64,000 nt of DNA, from assembly GCA_034359265.1 (NCBI GenBank), contig CP136891.1, forward strand, positions 54,142,501-54,206,500, read 5' to 3'. Below the pieces are notes generated by a model. It was not told where the DNA came from, ran no database searches, and saw only the letters and a list, made by a program, of their open reading frames with translations. The translations under genes and the position numbers were made by a program. How positions within the stretch are numbered: position 1 is the first letter of the stretch; every line of letters starts with the position of its first letter. Shown piece after piece: positions 33,672 through 44,860 of the stretch. This DNA comes from Canna indica. Its lineage: Eukaryota; Streptophyta; Magnoliopsida; Zingiberales; Cannaceae.

Positions 33672-33945
33672 CTAGAACATCTTGCACGTCGATAGCTACA
33701 GCATGCTCAGACATGCGGTTGAGGAAGGGGATAAGGCCATGCTTCCACAAAGGACTGGAAGCTTCGGTCGCTGAAGATTGCATGCGCCATCCTCCTTTGG
33801 ACTGTCCACGACTCAGAGGTGCTGGCAAGGATGCCATTGCCAAGGATGTCAAAGATCTCTTTGAAGTCGTCACCCTTGGAGTAATGGGAGGAGTGGGCAT
33901 TGTAGATGTAGTTGACATTAGCGGGGTCACAAGTGACCAAGAAGT
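33672..33945 (-). pseudogene. Cytochrome P450 pseudogene, second part
   Basis: On the minus strand: FLVTCDPANVNYIYN, HYSKGDDFKEIFDILGNG, SESWTVQRRMAHAIFS and RSFQSFVE, then a one-base shift and KHGLIPFLNRMSEHAVAID, QDVL. This is the B to D helix part of a CYP86/CYP96-type P450, with the C-helix WxxxR motif WTVQR present. It joins 24573-25292 across the CACTA and 38051-38300 across the gypsy element. Confidence 0.85.
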
Positions 33946-34384
33946 TGTCACGCGCGTATCAGATGGTTAGCTACAAGAGGAAGAGGAACTTGAGGTTGAT
34001 ACATTGGACACGTGCCGAGTTGATAAGGAACAGCTGGACGCTGATGTGGAAAGTCATCCACGTGGAGGGAAACGAGTGAGGAGCCAACCCCATTGGAGTC
34101 GGGATAGGATTATGTTATGTAAAGAGACTTAACTGATTCAGTGAATGCTTATGTGTACAGAGCATATAAATAGCTCAAATGTAACGAATAAAAACAATCA
34201 AGAAATATACAGATCAAATTCTTTTCCCTTTCTCTCGCGCCTCTTTCTTTTATTCCTCAGATCCCCAATCTTTTCTTCATCCTTCTGTGAATCCCGATAA
34301 ATAAAGCTGTAAACTTCTTCGGCGATACCTCACGGTAGCTGGAGCCGACGGAGTACTCCTCAGGTAAATCTTAATTACCTAACA
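33946..34384 (+). repeat. 5' LTR of the gypsy element
   Basis: It starts TGTCACGCGCGTATC and ends ATTACCTAACA. It has a TATAAATAGC box at about 34165-34175. It is paired with 37614-38050. Confidence 0.85.
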
Positions 34385-34424
34385 TTGGTGCTTTCATTGA
34401 CTTCTTTCGCCTTGGAAGATCGCT

Positions 34425-37400
34425 ATGGAAACACGTTATCAAGCACTGGCCGAGTCTGTGAGGGTATTATAGGAGGCTAATTCTCGTCACGATCAATTAC
34501 TCGAAGGCCTTCGAGTAAATGTCTCCTCGCAACAGCAGGCAATTGAGGGTCAGCAACAAATCTTGCAAACAATTTCATCGCAAATCGGGTTACTGAACAA
34601 CCAGATGGCTCAATGGAACAAGGGCAAGGTCGAACACTTTCCAAATGGGGGTGCTAGCTGCTCGCGACAGCGGTGGCGAGGGTCATCCAGGGGAGATAGT
34701 GTTGATGAAGATCACTTCCCGTTTCCGCCGAAACCTCCACAAATTGAGTTGCCTTTATTCAATGGTTTCGATGTTGAGGAATGGATAGCGGCGGCTGAGG
34801 ATTTCTTCGAATTCTATTCTACTGAAGATCAGCACAGAGTCACAATGGCCTCTTTTCGAATGGATCGCTATGACACGTCGGTGGTTCCGATGGATGCAGA
34901 AAAGAAAACAATTATCCGGTTGGCGACATTTAGTGGAGGCCCTTCGCCAGCTTTTTGAACCAATAGAATTAGAGCCTCCTGAAGGTCAGCTGATGAAATT
35001 GATGCAAGTTGGGAAAGTTGAAGATTATGAGAGCAAATTTGAGGAGCTGACATTAAGAACTACGGAACTACCCGAATCCTTCCTGGTGAATTGCTTCATC
35101 TCAGGACTTCAGACTGATATCAAGTCAGATGTACTATCTTTTCAGCCATCTTCAATGCATGAGGCAGTGCTTTTGGCAAAGCGCTGTGAGGCTAAAGCAG
35201 CAGCTGCTCGTAAATACCCAAGCCAGTTTGTGTCTACTAAAACTCAGGGTTTATTGCCTACGCCTGTTAAAGGTTTCTCACCAACAGGTGGGCTGCCAGT
35301 GTCAAAGCCATCAGTTTCTATTGGAGACGATAAAATATTACCAAGGAAAATTTCAGCAGCTGAAGCACAAAAGAGGAAGGAACAAGGCTTGTGCTTCTAT
35401 TGTGATGACAGGTACACTTATGGTCACAAATGTAAGTCTCCACAATTGTTTATGCTTGATGATGGGTTTTCTGTAGACGAGTCTGAGCAGGAACCTGCTC
35501 AAGAGTTACCTGGTATAGATAACTCTGAGCAAACTCACATTTCTTTTAATGCTTTATCTGGATGTTTGTCGCCAACAACCTTGAGATTTACGGGAACAAT
35601 CAGAGACAGGAGTGTACAAGTACTTCTAGATGGTGGAAGTACACACAATTTCTTTCAGTCAAGGATAAGCAAGTACTTAGGGTTATCGATTAAACCAACA
35701 GTTCCTTTCAGTGTAATGATAGGAAGTGGTGACAAGATACAAAGTGAAGGAATTATTGAGAATGTTTAGTTGCAATTCAGGGCACAACTATTATGACTGA
35801 TTTCTCTGCTTTGCCCATTCGAGGATCTAATATAGTGTTAGGAGTGGCTTGGATGGCCACTCTTGGTCCTGTAGTAATGGATTTTGCTAAATTGATCTTT
35901 CAATTTTAGCTGCAAGGTAACCAATGTCAATGGAAGAGGGAGCATTCAACAAGCGCTAAGATAATTCAGTGCAGCACTTTAACAAAAATGTGTGATAACC
36001 AGTCTGTGATGTCATTATATCAGTTAGAAATGCTGCCACAAGTTACTGTAACTGATAATTGTTAGCTTATAAGACTTCGGAGCTTGCTGTCCGAATTTGA
36101 GGATGTTTTTACTCCATTAAAGGGATTACATCCTGCAAGATCAACCAGATTCATTTAGCTCCAAATCAGTCTCCAACAAATGTCAAGCCTTATAGATTCC
36201 CTTATTTCCAGAAAACAAAAATTGAGAGACTAGTAAAACAGATGTTAAGCGAGGGGCTCATTCAGCATAGCACCAGTCCTTTTTCTTCTCCTGTTTTACT
36301 GGTGAAGAAGAAGGATGGCACATGGAAACTATGTGTGGATTATAGAGCTCTAAATGCAGTAACCATTCGGGACAGATTTCCTATACCAACTGCGGATGAA
36401 TTATTTGATGAACTAGGTGGAGCTCAGATATTTTCAAAACTAGATTTATTAGATGATTATCATCAGATTAGGGTTCATTCTAATGACATATCTAAGATTG
36501 CATTTAGAACCCATGAGGGACATTATGAGTTCTTAGTTATACCATTTGGATTATCAAATGCACCTTCTACATTTCAGGCCACAATGAACAAAATATTTCA
36601 GCCTTATTTGCGAAAGTTTATATTGGTATCAGACAGTTTGTAGCCGAGTGTCAAGTCTGTCAACGCATGAAAGCTGAGCAACTAAGTCCAGCAGGATTGC
36701 TTCAGCCATTACCGATACCTGCTGAAGTATTTGAAGACATTTCAATGGATTTTATTACTGGCTTGCCTTGGTCAAATGGGAGATCAGTAATATTAGTTGT
36801 TGTTGATAGATTAACGAAGTATGGACACTTCTTTCCATTAGCAAAGAAGTACTCAACACAATTAGTTGCTGAAGTGTTCTTGGAAGGAATTGTGAAGTTG
36901 CATGACATTCATTTTACAAATGAGTTTTGGCGTGAAATGGCTAAACTACAAGGGTCTGAACTATTATTCAGCTCAGCCTACCACCCACAAACGGACGGCC
37001 AAACTGAGGTACTGAATCTGTGTGTTGAGATGTATCTGCGGTGCTTTGCTTCAGAGGAGCCGTCAAAGTGGACCATGTTTTTACCTTGGGCGAAATTCTG
37101 GTATAATACCTCTTACCATTCTTCTGCAGGCATGACTCCCTTTCGTGCTCTTTATGGCCGAGACCCTCCGAAGCTCATCCAATATACGGGAGGTACAGTT
37201 ACAAATTCGAGTGTTGATCAATAATTACTGATAAGAGACGCTATCATTCAACAATTGAAGTCTAATTTACAACGTTCTCAATTGCGCATTAAGCTGCAAG
37301 CTGATAAACATCGCCGAGACGTAGAATTGCAGGTGGGGCAATGAGCTTTTGGGTATTTTGGACCTTTCCGAGTTATTAAAAGAATTGGCAAGGTAGCTTA

Positions 37401-37613
37401 TAAGCTTGACCTGCAGGAGGCAGCTAAAATTCATCCAGTTTTTCACATTTCGGTGTTAAAGCAATGTCGTGGCGATCCAACCATGCAAGTGACACCACTT
37501 CCATTGTTGGGTGGAGGAGACGACGGAGCAAGGGTAGAGCTAAGCTCGCTTTCGGCCGATGAGGATGACTGTTCTTTAAACCTTGAGGACAAGGTTGTTC
37601 AGGAAGAGGGGGG
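34425..37613 (+). pseudogene. Gypsy gag-pol pseudogene
   Basis: Gag starts at ATG 34425 (one early TAG) and has FPPKPPQIELPLFNGFD, then shifts frame near 34870. The zinc knuckle is CFYCDDRYTYGHKC (about 35392-35434), and the protease has LLDGGSTHNF (about 35623). Reverse transcriptase has [20 protein letters not shown] but is cut before the catalytic YxDD: at about 36625 it joins a piece of the integrase zinc region (CQVCQRMKAEQ). Integrase keeps SMDFITGLPW and HPQTDGQTE. The segment with the second catalytic aspartate is deleted (LHDIHFTNEFW). The C-terminal HISVLKQ is followed by [12 protein letters not shown] with the chromodomain mostly missing. These motifs fit the chromovirus branch. 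It is not autonomous. Confidence 0.85.
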
Positions 37614-38050
37614 TGATATCACGCGCGTCTCAGATGGTGAGCTACAAGAGGAAGAGGAACTCGAGGTTGATACATTGGACGCGTGCCGAGTTGATAAGGA
37701 CCAGCTGGACGCTGATATGGAAAGTCATCCACGTGGAGGGAAACGAGTGAGGAGGCGACCCCATTGGAGTCGGGATTATGTTATGTAAAGAGACTTAACT
37801 GATTCAATGAATGTTTACGTGTACAGAGCATATAAATAGCTCAAATGTAACGAATAAAGACAATCAAGAAATATATAGATCAAATTCTTTTCCCTTTCTC
37901 TCGCGCCTCTTTCTTTTCTTCCTCAGATCCCCAATCTTTTCTTTTTCCTTCTGTGAATCCCGGCAAATAAAGTTGTAAACTTCTTCGGCGATACCTCACG
38001 GTAGCTGGAGCCGACAGAGTACTTCTCAGGTAAATCTTAATTACCTGACA
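37614..38050 (+). repeat. 3' LTR of the gypsy element
   Basis: It starts TGATATCACGCGCGTCTC after the purine tract and ends ATTACCTGACA. It contains in-frame codons continuing the pol frame for a short distance, which is incidental. Confidence 0.85.
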
Positions 38051-38300
38051 GATTTCATGCCGAGAAATCACGGACCTAATTTGAATATGAAGCTATTCCC
38101 TGCCTCGAAAACGATGCTGACGACGTAGTCGTGTAGGCGATGGAACTGAAAGTAGATGGCAGGAAGCATGCCGACGATGGACCAATTCACAGGGAGTTTT
38201 GAACTCCATTTCTTGAGGTGAAAGTAAAGAGCAAAAAAAAGAAGGAAGCGATAGCTAGAAGTACTCCTAGTTTTGGATAATATAAGAGTTGTGTTCGCAT
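38051..38300 (-). pseudogene. Cytochrome P450 pseudogene, N-terminal part
   Basis: The minus-strand ATG at 38300-38298 opens MRTQLLYYPKLGVLLAIASF and continues with FFLLFTFTSRNG, a hydrophobic signal anchor as expected for a microsomal P450. After a frameshift near 38215 it reads LPVNWSIVGMLPAIYF and FHRLHDYVV. This is the proline-rich hinge of CYP86/CYP96-like enzymes, with one TGA before FLGMK. It ends at the gypsy LTR. The start fits the anchor length but is not proven. Confidence 0.75.
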
Positions 38301-39264
38301 CATCTTTCCAATGTGGTGTGTGATGATGTTTTCTCCTTGAAGACTATTCAATGGCTTTCAAGTTCATTGCAAAAGTCAAAAATATAGTCTGCATCAAAAC
38401 ATTTATTATACAGATATGGTTCACATCCAAGCAATTACTTTGATTATAACATGTAGTTGCCGAACATTTGTGATTAATTTTGTCCAAATAAAGTTGTGTT
38501 TGTAATGCTAGGAAATCAAATAATATCTATATACAGTTAATATAGTTGGGGTAATCATATAATTGCATGTTTATTTATTATTTAAAATACGTGGATGGAA
38601 TTGTATACGTGTGGGCACAAGTTTATTGGATCTTATTATGAGTTTGTTTATGACATATATGAAAGCGTGATTCCTCGCATTTCGTGGGTGAGTAAAATTC
38701 ATTGATTAATCAAAAAATTAATTCATCGATTGAATTGAATTAATCGAATTGATTTATCCAATTATTTTTCGGTCCAATTAATAGTTAAAAATATTAAAGT
38801 TTTTAGTATTTGATTCAATTCGATAAATTAATTGAACGATTTGATTAATTTAATGAATTAATCGAGCGGAACGGTTCAATCAATTTAATGAATTAATTGA
38901 ATTTTAATTTAGGTTTAAAAAATAAGTTATATATTTTATAGTATAATTTGTGTTAGTGGTTAAGATGATATATTTTTATTCCAGTGATCAGGTAATAGTT
39001 ATTTTATTTTATAGTTTATGTTAGTTAGGCTATATCAAATAACATAGCTTTCTTTAAGATGATATATTTTTATTCCAGTGATCAGGTAATAGTTATTTTA
39101 TTTTATAGTTTATGTTAGTTAGGCTATATCAAAAAACATAGCTTTCTTTAATATGGTTGAGGTAATATATTTTGTTTTATTTTGTTTTATTTGATTGATT
39201 CGGGTTGGAAAATTGGTAATGTATAGATATAATAATTATTTTTTTTAAGGAATTGAGTAAATTA
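38301..39264. other. AT-rich region upstream of the P450
   Basis: This could include the former P450 promoter. AATTAATCGA-type direct and inverted motifs are frequent at 38690-38900, and a tandem duplication lies at 38962-39149. No gene. Confidence 0.4.
38962..39149. repeat. 94-bp tandem duplication
   Basis: Two head-to-tail copies start at 38962 and 39056 (AAGATGATATATTTTTATTC). They differ at about one position, so the duplication is recent. Confidence 0.85.
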
Positions 39265-39375
39265 GCTAACTTTGAGTATCACGATTGATGACAACATCTT
39301 GTATATTGTCTAAAGGTCTAGGGTTCAAATCATACTATGGTCACCTATTGTGACTTTCTATCTTTGTTTTAAAAC
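39265..39375 (+). mobile_element. SINE-like element (family 2, copy b)
   Basis: The body TATCACGATTGATGACAACA and the B box GGGTTCAAATC (39321-39331) match the reverse complement of 18353-18445 and the copy at 43750. It ends in TTTGTTTTAAAAC. Confidence 0.55.
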
Positions 39376-39379
39376 AAAT

Positions 39380-39451
39380 GAGTAAATTAAAGTTGTAGGT
39401 TTTTGCGTGCTGAACGCGATGGTAGTGTTAGATTTTAGATCTGATATCGCT

Positions 39452-39486
<35 letters not shown>

Positions 39487-41785
39487 GCATTATATAAAAA
39501 TTAAAAATTATTAATTTATCAAGCTAGGTCTGACAAATCCTGTCGAGCCTAAGTTTTCGGCCCAACTGGAAAAAATTCGTGCTAGGCTTGACTCGAAAAA
39601 ATTCGTGCCCATCCCGACCTGAAAAAATTTGGGCACGACACGACCGACCCGACTCGAAAAAATTCATGCATTGTTCGGCTTGCCTCGGCCTGACCATAAA
39701 AAATTCATGCGGTACCCAGCCCGAAAATAATCATGCCCGGCCTAGCTCGAAAATTTTCGTGCAGGGCCCGGCCCGGATCGGCTCGAGCCGAAAAATTTCA
39801 TGACTGATCCGACCAAAAAAAATTCGTGTCCGGCCCAGCTCGTCCCGGGCCGACAAAATTCGTGCGGACCCGGCCCGAAAAAATTTGTGCCCGACCCGAT
39901 CCAAACAATTTTGTGCTTGGCCTGGCCCGAAAAAGTTCGTGCCCTAACTGGCCCGACCTAAAAAAATTCGTGCCCGGCCCAGCCCGAAAAATTTGAGGTC
40001 CGGCCCGGCCCGAAGAAATTCGTGCCCAACCCAAAAAAAATTATGCCCTGCCCGACCCAGAAAAATTTGTGCCCGGTCCGGCTCGGCCGAACCCTAAAAA
40101 ATTCGTGCCCGACCCGGCCCGGCTCGACTCAGAAAAAATCATGCACTATCTAGACTAGCCCGAAAAAATTCGTGCCCATCTCGCCCCAAAAAAGATCGTG
40201 CCCGGCCCGTCAAAATTCGTGCCAGGCCCGACTCGAAAAAAATCATGCTCGGCCAGCCTGAAAAAATTCGTGTCATGTCTGACCCGAAAAAATTTGTGCC
40301 CGGCCCGACACGAAAAAATTCGTGCCCATCTCGGCCTGACCCGAAAAGATTTCGTGCCCGGCTCAAAAAAATTCATGTACGACCCAATCTGAAAAATTTC
40401 ATGTCCGGCCCGGCACCAAGAAATTCATGCCCATCCCAAAAATCTATGCTCAACCCGGCCCAAAAAAGTTCGTGCCCGATCCGGCCTAAAACAATTCATG
40501 CACTACCCGGCCCGACTCGGCATGACCCGAAAAATTTGTGCCCTTCCCAACTCGAAAAAGTTTGTGCCCATCCCTGCACGAAAAAGATTGATGCACGGCC
40601 CGGCCTAGCCCGACTCGAAAATATTCATGCACTGACCGGCCTAGCTCGGCCCGATTCGAAAAATTTCATGCCCGACCTGGCCCGAAAGAATTCATGTCCG
40701 GCCCAAAAGAATTTGTGATCGACTTGGCCCGGCAAAATTCATGACCGGCCCGACCCGACAAAATTCGTGACCAGCCTGACCCGGATAAACTCGCTCATTG
40801 CCCATAAAATTTCGTGCATGGCCAAGCTCGAAAAAAATTCGTGCACAGCTCGGTTTGGCTCGGCCTCACGCAAAAAATTTCATGCTTGACCCGGCCAAAA
40901 AAAATTCGTGCCCGGCCCGGCTCGGACTGACCCAAAAAAATTTGTGCCCAGCCAGAAAAAACTTGTGCCCGGCCCGGCTTGAAAAAATTCATGCCCTGTC
41001 CGGATTACCCCGACCTGACAAAATTTGTGCCCGGCTTGGCCCTGCTCGACTCGAAAAAATTCATGCACTATTCTACTCGGTCCGATCCGAAAAAATTCGT
41101 AGGATCCGACCCAAAAATTTCGTGTCCGGCCAGACCCGACTTGAAAAATTTCGTGCACGGCCCGGCCCGACCCGAAAAAATTCATGCCCGACCAGGCCCG
41201 AAAAACTTCGTTCCATGCCCGGCCCGACTCAAAAAAAATTCATGCACTGCTTGACCCGACAAAATTCTTGCGGACTCGGCCAAGCACGGAAAAATTTGTT
41301 CCCGGCTCAGCCCGACTCGGAAAATTTCGTGCACGGCCCGGCCCAACCCAAAAAAATTCATGCCTGACCCGGCCCGAAAAACTTCGTGCACTGCCCGACC
41401 CGACTCGAAAAAATTCATGCACTGTTCGACTCGACCCGATAAAATTCTTGCGGACCCGGCTAGGCATGGAAAAATTCATGCCCGGCCCGGCCCGACCTAG
41501 CTTGGCTTGACCTGAAAAAATCGTGCCCGACCCGACCCGAAAAAATTCTTGCCCGACCCAGCCTGAAAAAATTCGTTCCCGGCCTGACTCGAAAAAATTC
41601 GTATGATGCAAGTTGCAAGTGTAATTGCAACTTTCATTTACGGTCAACCAAACACTTGCAAAAAGAAGTTGAAATACTACTTGCGGGCAATCAAATGATA
41701 GACTGTAAAATCTATTTACGGGCATTTACTTTTGCATGTAAAATTAATTTTGCAGCATTTTCACTTGCGGGCAATCGATGAATTA
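39380..41785 (+). mobile_element. Tourist/Harbinger-like element with minisatellite core, truncated
   Basis: The left part (TTGTAGGTTTTTGCGTG, ATTAAAAATTATTAATTT) and the right part (GATGCAAGTTGCAAGTGTAA to CACTTGCGGGCAAT) match the complete element at 41798-43546. Both terminal repeats are cut. A TA microsatellite lies at about 39454-39483. The core is the GC-rich tandem array at 39540-41600. Confidence 0.65.
39540..41600. repeat. Degenerate GC-rich minisatellite, about 2 kb
   Basis: The unit is about 20-30 bases, CCCGACCCGAAAAAATTCGT with a variable number of extra CCCGGC or CGGC inserts. Dozens of copies are present. Long open frames in it are by-products of the repeat (lack of stop codons) and are not genes. 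Confidence 0.85.
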
Positions 41786-41797
41786 AAGATAAATTAA

Positions 41798-43546
41798 GGG
41801 GGCGTTTGGTTGCCCGCAAGAACAAATGCTGCAACTCTAGTTGCAGCATTTAGATAACAAATTTATTTGGTTGGCTGCAAAATCATTTTGCAGCATTTAC
41901 TAGTTGCAATTTGTATTTCAAATATCATTTGCGGGCCGCAAGTGGAATTGCAGCCCAAAAAGCCCGCAATACAAGATTGCGGGCTGCAAATGCAATAATT
42001 TAAGTATTGAAAAATAATTAATTTTGGCAACGTAGAGTCGTCGGATGAAGACGAGATAAATATCAAAGTTGTAGGTTTTTGCGTGATGAACCTGATGGTT
42101 GTGTCAGATTTTACATCTGATGTCATTTGATAGATTTTTTAATATATTTTCAGTATTATACAAAAATTAAAAATTATTAATTTGTCAAACAAATCGTGTC
42201 GGGCCTAAGTTTTTAGCCTGGCCCGAAAAAATTTGTCCCAGGCTCGACCCAAAAAATTTATGCCCGACCCGGCCCAAAAAAGTTTGTGTCCAGCCTGGCC
42301 CGAAAAAATTTGTGCCCGACCCGGCCCGAAAAATTCGTGTCCGTCCCAACCCGAAAAAATTTGTGTCCGACCCGACCCAAAAAATTCGTGCACTGCACGG
42401 CCCGTCCCAGCCCGGCTCGATCCGAAAAAATTCGTGCCCAACCCGGCCTGAAAAATTTCGTGCCCAGCCCGACTCAAAAATTTCGTGCCTGGCTTAGCCC
42501 GAAAAAATTTGTGCTTGGCCAGGCCCGAAAAAATTCGTGCTCAGCCTGGCTCGAAAAAATTCACTGTCGGCCCGGCCCTGCCCAAAAACAATTCGTACCC
42601 CGGCCCGGCCCGGCCCGAAAAAATTCATGCCCGACCCAAAAAATTCGTGCACAACCCAGCCCTGCCCGAAAAAATTTATGCACTGCCTGACTCGTGCCGA
42701 CCCGAAAAAATTCGTGCCTTGCCCGGCCCAAAATTATTCGTGCAAGGCCCAGCCCCAAAAAATTCGTGCCCAACCCGGCCCAAAATATTTTGTGCTCGGC
42801 CCGCCCCAAAAAAATTCGTGCCCGGTCTAGACCGAAAAAATTCTTGCCTGGCCCTGCCCGAAAAAATTCGTGGTCAGCCCTGCCCAAAAAATTTCGTGTC
42901 CCGACCCGACCCGAAAAATTTCATGCCCAGCCCAACCTAACACGAAAAGAAATTCATGCCCAGTCCGAAATATTTGCATCGGGCCCAACCTTGCCCGAAA
43001 AAATTCGTGCACTGCCCATCTTGACTCGGCTCGGCCCAAAAAATTTATGCCCGACCCCGCATGAGAAAATTCATTCCCGGCCAAAAAAATTTCGTGCTCG
43101 GCCCGGCCCGAAAAAATTCCTGCCCGACCCGGCCTGAAAAAATTTGTTTCCCGGCGCAGCTCAAAAAAATTCATTCCCGGCACGGCCTGACCAGAAAAAA
43201 ATTCGTGCCCAGCCCGAAAAAAAAATTCGTGCCCTGCCCGAAAATGTTTGTACCCGACCCGGATAAATTCGTGCATGCTCGGCCCGTCCCGTCCCGGCTC
43301 AGCCCGACTTGAGAAAATTCGTGCCCGACCCGACCCGAAAAATTTCGTAAGATGCAAGTTGCACGTTGCAAGTTGCAAGTGTAATTACAACTTCCATTTG
43401 CGGTCAACCAAACGCCCGCAAATAGAAGTTGCAGCTCTACTTGCGGGCAACCAAACGCTATGCTACAAAATCTATTTGCGGGCATTTGCTTTTGCATGCA
43501 AATGGATTTTACAGCGTTTACCCTTGCGGGCAACCAAACGCCCCCT
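41798..43546 (+). mobile_element. Complete non-autonomous Tourist/Harbinger-like element with minisatellite core
   Basis: The terminal inverted repeats are GGGGGCGTTTGGTTGCCCGC at 41798 and its reverse complement ending at 43546, perfect over about 23 bases. Both flanks are TAA (41795-41797 and 43547-43549), the duplication made by PIF/Harbinger transposases. Subterminal DNA repeats TTGCAGC and GCGGGC motifs. The core is a minisatellite (42197-43350). It has no transposase. At 1.75 kb it is larger than typical Tourist MITEs because of the array. Confidence 0.85.
42197..43350. repeat. GC-rich minisatellite in the complete Tourist-like element
   Basis: The unit is the same as at 39540-41600 (GCCCGAAAAAATTCGTGCCC), about 1.15 kb. 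Array length differs about twofold between the two elements, so copy number varies independently of transposition. Confidence 0.85.
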
Positions 43547-43749
43547 AAGTGCATGACATCTTGAGTAAGCCGCACTCGATTGGCATGACTTCACATTAAA
43601 TCTTATAGTTAAGTCTGGGCTAGTCTTCATTACTAATTGTTATTAGGCTGAGTTAATTATGAATGTATACTTTCTAATACGTACTGATCATATGATAATA
43701 TTTTTCATAGTGCTCGTAGGATCAATATTCATGAAGTATTTATCAACCG

Positions 43750-43880
43750 TGGACAGCAGTGTTGATGATAATATATTAAACATTATTTAGAAATCTAGAG
43801 TTCAAATCATAAACCCTAGAGTTCAAATCATAAACCTTAGTATGATTATCTAATCTTACTTTTTATCTTTGTTAAAAAAA
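43750..43880 (+). mobile_element. SINE-like element (family 2, copy c) with internal duplication
   Basis: It matches the copy at 39265. The B-box region AGAGTTCAAATCATAAACC is duplicated in tandem (about 43797-43838). It ends with TATCTTTGTTAAAAAAAA. Confidence 0.55.
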
Positions 43881-43956
43881 AATATATATTCATGAAGTAT
43901 TTATTTGATTGTTAATGTAGACCAGGTCGTCCATATTAATATTAAATAATCAACTT

Positions 43957-44130
43957 TTGTGTGAACTCATTTGTGCTCAAGTGGTAGTAGCATTCGAGTA
44001 TGTTGCCTAAGTCTTGGATTCAATCCCTAATTATAGTATTTTGTGTGTTTTTTTCAAATTTTTGTTCGTCTTGGAAGTATATTATAAAAAAAATATGAAT
44101 TCATATTTTTTTTTTAAAAAAATAAAAATA

Positions 44131-44178
<48 letters not shown>
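43957..44178 (+). mobile_element. SINE (family 1, copy b) with 12-bp target duplication and AAT tail
   Basis: The A-box-like TGTGCTCAAGTGG (43973-43985) and B-box-like GGATTCAATCC (44016-44026) match the element at 16671. The tail ends in an AAT microsatellite (44127-44178). AATAATCAACTT flanks both ends (43945-43956 and 44179-44190). The duplicated block at 46547-46559 carries this sequence once, without the SINE, and serves as the empty site. This is strong evidence for retroposition. Confidence 0.85.
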
Positions 44179-44184
<6 letters not shown>

Positions 44185-44860
44185 CAACTTCCGTTGGAAA
44201 ATTCACTTCAATCAAATCAAAACCAAATTGAAGTGACCCAAATCTACCAACCACTTATTCTACATAGTGTACTGTGCACGCAATATAATTAGCTAGTTTG
44301 TAAATTTTTTCATTGATCCGGATGGATAGAGATAATTATCACCTTATTTAATCAATATAAGTGGTCTAGACTAGAATTATTGGGACCGATCGATTAGATC
44401 AAACATCGCTCCACTATTCACTCCGAACCGAACTACGCGGCCCCGCTTATGGGGCTCCGCTCAAGTAACGCCTTTGAGCCAGACTCAAGCTAAACCAGGC
44501 GGCTCCATCGAGGGGATCCACCCAGCCAAACATGGACTCCTACATCATCCTTTATCATGAGGGACATACTATCATAAACTCATCATTTTCGAAATTGGCT
44601 TTGACTTATTCTGGGCAACAATCCTAGCGAGATTATTGGAAAACATGATCACATCCACCCACAATATATATATATATATATAGATGCGGCGCACCCAGAT
44701 AATCCTAACTTCCAATGTTGACCCCCCCTCCCCCCCCCCGCGCGCGCGCGAGCGTTGAACCATAGCCTGATGACGCTGAAATAGTGTGGAGCGATGCTCT
44801 GGTACCGAGCCCCCCTCCCTTTCCCCATAAAGAGCCCCGATAGCGGGCAAATGAGCCTCG

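Larger units (their letters stand above)
33946..38050 (+). mobile_element. Ty3/gypsy element, degraded, inserted in the P450 gene
   Basis: LTRs 33946-34384 and 37614-38050 (439 and 437 bases) share CACGCGCGT near the start, TATAAATAGCTCAAATG and the end TTAATTACCTAACA/TGACA. A primer-binding region TTGGTGCTTTCATTGA follows the 5' LTR, and GAAGAGGGGGG precedes the 3' LTR. The P450 frame resumes on the far side of the element. The flanks GAAGT and GATTT are a poor duplication. The LTRs differ at a few percent of positions by eye, so insertion is younger than many others here. Confidence 0.88.
43690..44860 (+). mobile_element. Tat-like gypsy LTR or leader block, copy 1
   Basis: This block is repeated at 46440-47050. 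Shared phrases are GATCCGGATGGATAGAGATA, GGTCTAGACTAGAATTATTG, CAAGCTAAACCAGGCGG and GCGGCGCACCCAG. It precedes gag in both places, so it is the LTR or leader of one gypsy family. Two SINE-like elements are inserted. A C-rich run followed by CG repeats lies at 44725-44755. Confidence 0.6.

Noticed and set aside
39579..43556. Many open frames of 60-190 codons on both strands
   Set aside because: They follow the period of the CCCGACCCGAAAAAATTCGT minisatellite, overlap in all frames and encode only repeated ARPGPKKF- or GRAGHEFF-type residues.
44725..44755. C-run followed by CGCGCG as a Z-DNA or regulatory site
   Set aside because: Simple low-complexity sequence in a degraded gypsy leader, with no further support.
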